5,627 nt of DNA from NCBI GenBank assembly GCA_024643825.1, contig JAHEME010000004.1:1-5627 (forward strand). Direction: 5' to 3'. This stretch comes from Chloroflexota bacterium. GTDB lineage: Bacteria > Chloroflexota > Anaerolineae > Aggregatilineales > UBA3940. Below, one piece after another: positions 1 through 4,794 of this stretch (positions are counted from its first letter, which is position 1; every line of letters begins with the position of its first letter). The notes under the pieces are model-generated. The model worked only from the letters and a program-made list of their open reading frames with translations. It made no database searches and was not told the DNA's origin. A program made the translations under genes and the position numbers.

Positions 1-120
1 TGGCGCGAGGACAGTCCGTATAAGCGGGCGCGTCACCAGTGGTTGGAAGGGATCTACAACTTCACGGAAAGTGATCCGGAGAAAGTATCCTTCGATCTCT
101 ACCTGCCGATAGCCGAGTAA
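1..120 (+). CDS. C-terminal fragment, possibly a GyrI-like/effector-binding domain protein
   Basis: An open frame enters from the left edge in frame 1 and ends at TAA 118-120, giving the last 39 residues of a protein whose start is outside the window. The fragment is rich in aromatic and charged residues and ends with a Phe-Asp-Leu-Tyr-Leu-Pro-Ile run just before the stop. A closing beta strand of this form (Asp/Glu-x-Tyr-x-Pro-Ile) is typical of the GyrI-like/AraC effector-binding fold, which binds small molecules, either alone or fused to a helix-turn-helix domain. With only 39 residues this family call is tentative, and whether a DNA-binding domain precedes it cannot be seen. Codon use is GC-rich at third positions and the frame is clean, so the coding call is firmer than the family call. 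A GC-rich hairpin lies 27 bp after the stop, consistent with this being the last gene of its transcript. Confidence 0.6.
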   Translation, partial: WREDSPYKRARHQWLEGIYNFTESDPEKVSFDLYLPIAE

Positions 121-147
121 GGCTGCCCGCACTGGTGCAGTAAGTTC

Positions 148-180
148 CCCGCCCCCCGGATTTTCTCTTCGGGGGGCGGG
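148..180 (+). terminator. GC-rich hairpin, probable transcription terminator lacking a U-tract
   Basis: A perfect 11-bp inverted repeat (148-158 with 170-180, arm CCCGCCCCCCG) encloses an 11-nt pyrimidine-rich loop. It lies 27 bp after the stop of the upstream partial gene. No T-run follows on the + strand (next bases AGTCGAAGG), nor on the - strand, so it is not a classical intrinsic terminator. It could act as a U-less terminator, a pause site or a 3'-end stabiliser of the upstream mRNA. The position favours a 3'-end role. Confidence 0.6.
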
Positions 181-201
181 AGTCGAAGGGGAAAGCCGAA
201 G

Positions 202-411
202 ATGAATCTGAACAGCGAGGTATGGCGGGAAGTGGCGAAGGGTCGGAGCGAGGACGCCCGTCACTGGAAGCAGCAAGAGCCGCTCGTCAAGCAAGCCCGG
301 AGTCACCCAACCCAATTCGAATTACGGGCGGGAAATCGCAGAGGTTTATGGCTTCACATCTCCATCGGAGGCAGAATCCAAGATCGAACTCCTCATATAG
401 TAAGGAGTTGA
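202..411 (+). CDS. Doubtful small hypothetical ORF, 69 residues
   Basis: The ORF starts at ATG 202 and is preceded at a workable distance by a purine-rich AAGGGGA (186-192) that could serve as a ribosome binding site. Over roughly the first 34 codons third positions are mostly G or C, as in the real genes nearby. After about position 300 this bias fades and the translation looks random. The product is basic and Trp/Arg/Gln-rich, with no membrane segment, signal peptide or motif that I recognise. The stop overlaps the -35 element of the next gene's promoter. It could be a true small gene, the decayed remnant of a longer one, or chance. I do not assign a function. Confidence 0.18.
   Translation: MNLNSEVWREVAKGRSEDARHWKQQEPLVKQARSHPTQFELRAGNRRGLWLHISIGGRIQDRTPHIVRS
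387..409. repeat. Inverted repeat abutting the promoter, possible operator
   Basis: Arms AACTCCT (387-393) and AGGAGTT (403-409) form a perfect 7-bp inverted repeat around a 9-nt AT-rich centre. The right arm runs into the -35 hexamer of the promoter at 408-436. Two half-sites at about 16-bp centre spacing touching a -35 box would suit a dimeric repressor or activator. If transcribed from further upstream it could instead form a weak hairpin. No regulator can be named from the sequence. Confidence 0.35.
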
Positions 412-436
412 ACCTGCGACCTACCTTGTGTATGAT
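408..436 (+). promoter_or_regulatory. Sigma70-type promoter for the ligase-like gene
   Basis: TTGAAC (408-413) and TATGAT (431-436) are separated by exactly 17 bp. They match the TTGACA/TATAAT consensus at four and five of six positions. Transcription would start near 443, leaving a leader of about 47 nt before ATG 490. It is the best promoter-like pair I found in the gap before this gene. The group is predicted from the consensus only. Confidence 0.55.
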
Positions 437-489
437 ACTCTCGTCTTCGTTCCCTTTTGCGGCGCAGCGCATCCGATGAAAGCACCCTG

Positions 490-2955
490 ATGACGTCCAT
501 TAAAAAGCGTCCCCTCCTGGGCTGGCTGATTCTGCTGGTGGTTGTCTACCTGACTTTTATCGGTGGCAGCTACCTGACTGACCGCAGTTTCGGGTTGCGA
601 GTCTTTCATCACATCTTCATGACTCTGCTCATGGGCGGCTGGCTGCTGCTGACGCTGATCAAGCGCCGTGCGTGGCCGTCTACTCCGCTCGACCTCGCCC
701 TTGCGATCTATCTGATGGCTGCGATCCTAGTCACGGCTGCGGCGGTTGATCCCCGCATGAGCCTTGAGGAGTTATGGCGGCTGGTCATCCACTTTCTGAT
801 GATCATCTTTCTTGTCGATCTGATGCGTACTTACTCGCCGCGCACGGTGATCGAGCCGATCTTCTTCGCCTCCTCTTTAGTCATCCTATTTGGGATGATC
901 GAGTTCATTTCGTGGTATGCGGGATTCCCGCGGCTGCCAATGTTCCCGTTAAGCTGGCTCGATGTGGGTGGGCTGGCGCATCCGATCCCGCCCGAGATCC
1001 ATCGAATCAGCTTCGTGATGCTGATCGCAACGCATCTCTCCGCGTATCTGGCAACGCTGATCCCGGTAGGGGTGGCGTGGGCGATCTCTACCCGATCTCG
1101 CAGCACGCGCATCGCTCTGAGTCTGTGGCTCGTCGGGGCGGTTCTGGTCGAAGTGTTGAGCTTCTCACGCGGGGGGCTGGTCTCGCTGGCGGTCTCGCTG
1201 TCCGCCTTTGCGATTCTCTCCCTCAGTCACAATGCTGATCTACGTAACCGGTTGCGGGACTTGCTGCGCAATCGTAACGTGGTAGGTGGCGCAGTCTTCG
1301 CAATTGCGGCAGCGGGACTCATGGTGTGGCTGTGGCTGCGGCAGTCTGGCGCCGGAGGGCATCGCACCGGGGACGTGCTGCGCCTCGATCTGTGGCGATC
1401 CGCCTGGGTGATTGGTCTCCGGCATCCGATCCTGGGAGTTGGTCTGTTTGGCTTCGGCAGGGCACTACGTCCCATCCGCGATACCTTAGTGACGCCCGAT
1501 TTCTTTGTGGCGCCTCACAACGCATTCCTGTTGATCTGGGCAGAGATGGGCGCGGTGGGCATTCTGGCGCTGCTTGTCCTTGTCACGGGGGTAGCTCGTG
1601 CAGCCTTCCAGCGCTGGCGAGGCGCGAAAGGTCAGGAGATGATCCGCGTTTCCGCAGCTATCGCCGCGATCCTCGGTCTGTGCGTGCAAAGTCTTTTCGA
1701 TACGTTCAGCAATTCGCTGCCTGTGCTGCTGCCTATGCTGGCGATGGTGGCGTATCTGTGCTGGCCCAAGCGCCCTACCGAGGAGTCCCGGTCGAGACGT
1801 TGGTTGCCTGCCGCCGCGCTTGGGCTGATCCTGCTGGGTAGCATCGGCTGGGTTTTCTCCGACCGCGCACAGTCTCACGCACAGGCTGCGCTCTCGCTCC
1901 GGGAGTCGGGTCAACTGGAGGCGGCGCTTGCGGAAATCGATCAGGCTCGCCAGATGGACCCGGCTATGCAGGTCTATGCGGCACAGCGAGCGCAGGTTCT
2001 GGGGGAGTTGGCGCAGGACGATCCGCAGCGGATGGAGGAAGCGCTAGCAGCTTATCGGGAAATGCTGACTCTGGAATCATCGAGTGACGTGATCCATGCC
2101 AACTATGCAATGCTGCTCACGGAAGCAGGCAATCCTGCGGAGGGTCTCGCTGAGATGCGACGTACGTCTGCTATTCTGCCGAGCGACGCGCGTTATCACC
2201 TGTGGGTAGCGGAACTGGCATCGGAGGCGGGGGAACAATCCCTGGCGGAATCCGAGTACAAGCAGGTATTTACGTTCGCACCTCAGTGGAGCATCTCACG
2301 ATACTGGGAGGAAACCCCTCAGCGAACGGCTGCCCGTGACCGATTTCTCAGCCGCACCGGGTTGGCGGAGATTCCGTTGGAGGTGCTTTCGCAAATTCCG
2401 GCGGTGTGCTGGCGTACCTTCACAAGGGAGAACTCATCCAACTTGTTCTGTGATGGGATGCTCGATCTGGCGCGGGGCGATCCGCAGGGGGCACTGGTGT
2501 TGCTGGATCAGGCCATTAACGGGAACGCACAGATAGCACTTTATTATGCGGGTCGGGCGCGTGCCCGGATGCTGGCGGCTGATTCCTCCGGTGCGTTGCT
2601 GGATGCGAAGATGGCGGTGTTTCTGGGGGATACCAAGGGGGGCTATGTGCTTGGGCAGCTTGCCGAGCAACGCGGCGATCTTGCTGAGGCGGAGTTCTAT
2701 TACCAACAAAGCAATCCGATCATGGAGCAATCACAGGGGTGGGAGCTTGCGTTGTTCTCTCGGCGGGCACACCTGAAACTGCTTCGCATCGCCGGGTTTG
2801 AGGCCCCAGGATTCACTACGTATGATCTGGCTCCGGTAGCGGCGCTGGCATCGCTATACCAATCGCAGGGGCGCGAGGCTGATCTTGAACGACTCTTGCA
2901 GCAGGTACAGGCTGCCGATCCGTATGGTGTGATTTCCGCCGGAGGGGAACCATGA
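490..2955 (+). CDS. O-antigen ligase/Wzy-like membrane protein with C-terminal TPR region, 821 aa
   Basis: Probable integral membrane glycosyltransferase of the O-antigen ligase (WaaL)/Wzy/PglL superfamily, which moves a lipid-linked glycan onto an acceptor on the outer face of the membrane. I see about 13 hydrophobic segments (near residues 10-28, 38-57, 67-86, 95-112, 120-143, 172-199, 207-223, 228-245, 263-283, 345-370, 385-405, 407-424, 438-456). Arg/Lys clusters at 58-60, 202-207, 252-262, 375-380 and 434-437 place the N-terminus inside and the C-terminus outside. Family-like features are Ser-Arg-Gly-Gly (Arg227), an outer loop of about 60 residues with Arg298 and a Pro-Ile-Leu-Gly-Val-Gly motif (313-318), then Pro-His-Asn (His343), Glu352 and Asp404. 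From residue 458 on are TPR-like helical pairs (about 458-491, 512-600, 653-740). ATG 490 is preferred over TTG 457: only it has upstream purines (GATGAAAG, 475-482), and it starts just before the basic Lys-Lys-Arg and first segment. The class is solid; acceptor and ligase versus polymerase are not. Confidence 0.82.
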   Translation: MTSIKKRPLLGWLILLVVVYLTFIGGSYLTDRSFGLRVFHHIFMTLLMGGWLLLTLIKRRAWPSTPLDLALAIYLMAAILVTAAAVDPRMSLEELWRLVIHFLMIIFLVDLMRTYSPRTVIEPIFFASSLVILFGMIEFISWYAGFPRLPMFPLSWLDVGGLAHPIPPEIHRISFVMLIATHLSAYLATLIPVGVAWAISTRSRSTRIALSLWLVGAVLVEVLSFSRGGLVSLAVSLSAFAILSLSHNADLRNRLRDLLRNRNVVGGAVFAIAAAGLMVWLWLRQSGAGGHRTGDVLRLDLWRSAWVIGLRHPILGVGLFGFGRALRPIRDTLVTPDFFVAPHNAFLLIWAEMGAVGILALLVLVTGVARAAFQRWRGAKGQEMIRVSAAIAAILGLCVQSLFDTFSNSLPVLLPMLAMVAYLCWPKRPTEESRSRRWLPAAALGLILLGSIGWVFSDRAQSHAQAALSLRESGQLEAALAEIDQARQMDPAMQVYAAQRAQVLGELAQDDPQRMEEALAAYREMLTLESSSDVIHANYAMLLTEAGNPAEGLAEMRRTSAILPSDARYHLWVAELASEAGEQSLAESEYKQVFTFAPQWSISRYWEETPQRTAARDRFLSRTGLAEIPLEVLSQIPAVCWRTFTRENSSNLFCDGMLDLARGDPQGALVLLDQAINGNAQIALYYAGRARARMLAADSSGALLDAKMAVFLGDTKGGYVLGQLAEQRGDLAEAEFYYQQSNPIMEQSQGWELALFSRRAHLKLLRIAGFEAPGFTTYDLAPVAALASLYQSQGREADLERLLQQVQAADPYGVISAGGEP

Positions 2956-2982
2956 CATAGCGTGGGATTCATTACCAGAGAC

Positions 2983-3006
2983 ACGCGCTCCGTCCACAAC
3001 GCGCGT
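2983..3006. repeat. Short inverted repeat overlapping the -35 box
   Basis: ACGCGC (2983-2988) and GCGCGT (3001-3006) form a 6-bp inverted repeat with a 12-nt loop, 28 bp after the ligase-like gene. No T-run follows, so it would be a weak terminator. Its right arm shares one base with the -35 hexamer of the next promoter, so a protein-binding role is equally possible. Six GC-rich base pairs can arise by chance in this composition. Confidence 0.25.
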
Positions 3007-3035
3007 TGACACACCCCCCTGCCTCATGCTAGACT
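3006..3035 (+). promoter_or_regulatory. Extended -10 promoter for the stalk protein gene
   Basis: A perfect consensus -35 TTGACA (3006-3011) is followed after 18 bp by TAGACT (3030-3035), which matches TATAAT at four of six positions. TG at 3027-3028, one base before the -10, makes an extended -10 that can offset the weaker hexamer. Transcription would begin near 3042, about 37 nt before ATG 3079. It could drive the stalk gene alone or together with the two peptidase genes, since no terminator-like hairpin was seen between them. Confidence 0.6.
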
Positions 3036-3078
3036 GAGCCGCGTACCTCTCGACTACCTATTGCATTGAGGCTGGTTC

Positions 3079-3666
3079 ATGGATCGACGCTATCTGGGGC
3101 AGGAAGATCGGCGGAAACGTACGCATCGCACGCTCATCTGGGTGATCGTTGGAACGCTGCCCTGCTACTTTGTCGGGATCGTGCTCCTCGTGGGGTTCAG
3201 TGGACGTACGCCTGCTACGGCGACCCCGACGCTGACTCTGGTTGATACTGCCACGATCACCGAGACGCCGAGCCAGACGCCGACTGTCACACCCACGTAC
3301 ACGCCCGGCGGCCCGACCGTGACTCTGCCATTCACACCCACCCAGTTCATCCCTGGTGGGAACGCGAGCACACCTACCCAGACGGCAACCGCTACCTTCA
3401 CCGGAACGCCGGGGCCAACCGATACACCTACCTTCACCCCATCGGCGACCGCGACAGACAATCTTAATGCAACGGCGACGCTCAACGCGCTGCTGACTCA
3501 GGCAGCACTCAGCCTGACACCCAAATCCACCGATACACCCACTCTCACCGCCACGCTGACGCCAACCGAAACAGAGACAACCGACCCCGGTAGCACCGGA
3601 GGCGGCACAGGTGGTGATACCGGAGGCGGATCGGGTGGAGTTTCGGGCGGCACGACAGGTGGCTAA
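3079..3666 (+). CDS. Membrane-anchored Thr/Pro-rich stalk protein with Gly-rich tail, 195 aa
   Basis: No catalytic domain is recognisable; the layout suggests a cell-surface or wall-spanning protein. A very basic N-terminus (residues 1-17, many Arg/Lys) is followed by one hydrophobic segment (about 18-40), which fits a signal anchor with the rest outside. Residues 44-170 are low complexity, with 45 Thr among 127 residues, alternating with Pro, Ala, Ser and Glu. Interrupting it is a less Pro-rich, possibly helical stretch near 127-147 (Asn-Ala-Thr-Ala-Thr then Leu/Ala). Residues 171-195 are almost only Gly, Thr and Ser. ATG 3079 is supported by GAGG at 3068-3071, 7 nt upstream. Such Thr-rich extracellular regions are often O-glycosylated or act as spacers; two Asn-x-Ser/Thr sites (95, 130) are also present. 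Similar Thr/Pro stalks are frequent in Chloroflexota, normally carrying a folded domain, which this one lacks. It lies between the ligase-like gene and the peptidases. Confidence 0.75.
   Translation: MDRRYLGQEDRRKRTHRTLIWVIVGTLPCYFVGIVLLVGFSGRTPATATPTLTLVDTATITETPSQTPTVTPTYTPGGPTVTLPFTPTQFIPGGNASTPTQTATATFTGTPGPTDTPTFTPSATATDNLNATATLNALLTQAALSLTPKSTDTPTLTATLTPTETETTDPGSTGGGTGGDTGGGSGGVSGGTTGG
3208..3588 (+). repeat. Low-complexity Thr/Pro-coding tract
   Basis: This part of the stalk gene is built from ACx and CCx codons with irregular repetition, for example Thr-Asp-Thr-Pro-Thr units coded at about 3418-3432 and 3532-3546. The units are degenerate rather than exact tandem copies, so it is an old, drifting low-complexity region and not a fresh minisatellite. 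Length variation between strains would not be surprising. Confidence 0.6.
3595..3629 (+). repeat. Short direct repeat in the Gly-coding tail
   Basis: The 11-mer ACCGGAGGCGG occurs at 3595-3605 and again at 3619-3629, 24 bp apart and in the same reading frame. It codes Thr-Gly-Gly-Gly units of the C-terminal Gly-rich tail. It is consistent with slippage-type growth of the tail by in-frame steps. Confidence 0.6.
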
Positions 3667-3693
3667 CGCAGCATCGAATCTCATGAGGATTTC

Positions 3694-4773
3694 ATGAAAC
3701 TGGATAAGCATCTGATCGAACTTTCCGGCGCGGCGGGCGTTTCCGGCTATGAACACGACGTGCGCGACCTTGTGGCACGAACCTGGAAGCCGCTGGCGGA
3801 CGATATGCGCGTTGATGCGCTGGGCAATGTACTTGCCACCGTGCGCGGTCAGGGCAAGGAGCCGCGCCTGCGTATCCTGGTCACAGCCCACATGGACGAG
3901 ATCGGGCTGATGGTCACGAAGATCGAGGATGGATTCCTGCGGGTGATCTCGGTGGGTGGGATTGATCAGCGGACGCTGCCGGGGCAACCCGTGACCGTGC
4001 ATGGCACAAAACCGCTGCCAGGTGTGATCGGCACACGGCCTCCGCATGTGCTTTCTTCCGCTGACCGCAAGAAGTATCCCGACTACGATCATCTGGTGGT
4101 CGATATGGGGCTGCCTGCGCGTCAGGTGGAACGGTCGGTGCAGATTGGCGACATTGTCACGTTTGATGTTGAGGCGATGACCATGGGCAAGGGATTGGTG
4201 ACAGGCAAGGCGATGGATAATCGCGCTTCGGTCGCCTGCATGACGCGGCTGCTGGAACTGCTCAAGCACCGCACCCAGCAGTGGGATGTGATCGTGGCTG
4301 CTACCGTGCAAGAAGAGGTCGGGCTGAAAGGCGGCTATACTGCCGCGTGGCATACAGAGCCTGACCTCGCCATCGTGGTGGATACATCGTGGGCTATCGG
4401 GGTGGGAGTGGGAGACGATAAGGGATTCAAACTGGGGGACGGCCCTACGCTGATCATTGGGCCGGATACGCACCCGACGTTGTTCCGCATGGTGCGGAGT
4501 GTGGCGAAGGATCACGAGATCAAATTGACACCGGAACTGGCCCCCACCAGCAGCGGGACGGAAGGGGCCGCCGTATTCATCAGCCGCGATGGTGTGCCAA
4601 CGGCGATCATCGGGCTGCCGATCCGTAACATGCACACGCCAGTCGAGATCGCCGCTGTGAAGGATATCGAACGTGCGGCGCGGATCATCGCCGCTTTCGT
4701 TGAGACGCTGGATGATTCCACGCTCGATCAGGTGTGGCTGGATGGGGATGATGAGAACGACAACAGCGAGTAG
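3694..4773 (+). CDS. M42 family metallo-aminopeptidase (FrvX/glutamyl aminopeptidase-like), 359 aa
   Basis: A probable cytoplasmic aminopeptidase with two metal ions that trims N-terminal residues from peptides; M42 members usually assemble into large tetrahedral (TET) dodecamers. All expected active-site residues are visible: His66 and Asp68 in Ala-His-Met-Asp-Glu-Ile-Gly, bridging Asp175 in Gly-Lys-Ala-Met-Asp-Asn-Arg, the catalytic/ligand pair Glu207-Glu208 followed by Val-Gly-Leu-Lys-Gly, Asp230, and His314 in Arg-Asn-Met-His-Thr-Pro-Val-Glu. The segment at about 70-160 fits the inserted dimerisation domain. The length is normal for the family. There is no signal peptide. ATG 3694 has GAGGAT at 3685-3690 and lies 27 bp after the stalk gene stop. 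The C-terminus ends in an acidic tail (350-359), an unconserved-looking extension. Family assignment is firm; substrate (Glu/Asp, Leu or Lys type) cannot be read from sequence. The older cellulase/endoglucanase label often attached to this family should not be used. Confidence 0.93.
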   Translation: MKLDKHLIELSGAAGVSGYEHDVRDLVARTWKPLADDMRVDALGNVLATVRGQGKEPRLRILVTAHMDEIGLMVTKIEDGFLRVISVGGIDQRTLPGQPVTVHGTKPLPGVIGTRPPHVLSSADRKKYPDYDHLVVDMGLPARQVERSVQIGDIVTFDVEAMTMGKGLVTGKAMDNRASVACMTRLLELLKHRTQQWDVIVAATVQEEVGLKGGYTAAWHTEPDLAIVVDTSWAIGVGVGDDKGFKLGDGPTLIIGPDTHPTLFRMVRSVAKDHEIKLTPELAPTSSGTEGAAVFISRDGVPTAIIGLPIRNMHTPVEIAAVKDIERAARIIAAFVETLDDSTLDQVWLDGDDENDNSE

Positions 4774-4794
4774 CCAGAGGCAAGAACAATCGCT

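Larger units (their letters stand above)
121..489. other. Intergenic stretch without a convincing gene
   Basis: These 369 bases separate the upstream partial gene from the ligase-like gene. They contain the GC-rich hairpin (148-180), a doubtful 69-codon ORF (202-411), an inverted repeat (387-409) and a promoter-like pair of hexamers (408-436). From about 300 to 420 the base composition becomes less GC-rich and reading frames lose codon bias, as expected for noncoding DNA. No tRNA, other recognisable RNA gene or insertion-sequence end was seen. The - strand ORFs here are short, with no sign of being real. Confidence 0.6.

Noticed and set aside
376..426. tRNA-like T-arm on the - strand (GCAGGTTCAACTCCT) near the inverted repeat
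   Set aside because: The T-stem pairs at only three of five positions, and no matching acceptor, D-arm or anticodon stem could be folded around it.
1326..1841. A 171-codon + strand ORF inside the ligase-like gene, and several - strand ORFs in the same area
   Set aside because: They overlap the membrane core in another frame, are Arg/Ala-rich without motifs, and have no start signal. The main frame has clear membrane segments throughout.
2956..3005. Terminator after the ligase-like gene
   Set aside because: Only a 6-bp inverted repeat without a T-run is present, overlapping the next promoter; not enough to call a terminator.
3165..3485. A - strand ORF with a Val/Gly-repeat protein
   Set aside because: It is only the complement of the Thr/Pro-coding tract; the repeated Gly-Val pattern follows from reading that tract in reverse.
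3694..4773. Cellulase/endoglucanase annotation for the M42 proteins
   Set aside because: This is an old label for the family. The visible His/Asp/Glu-Glu/Asp/His set is that of a two-metal aminopeptidase, with no glycoside hydrolase features.
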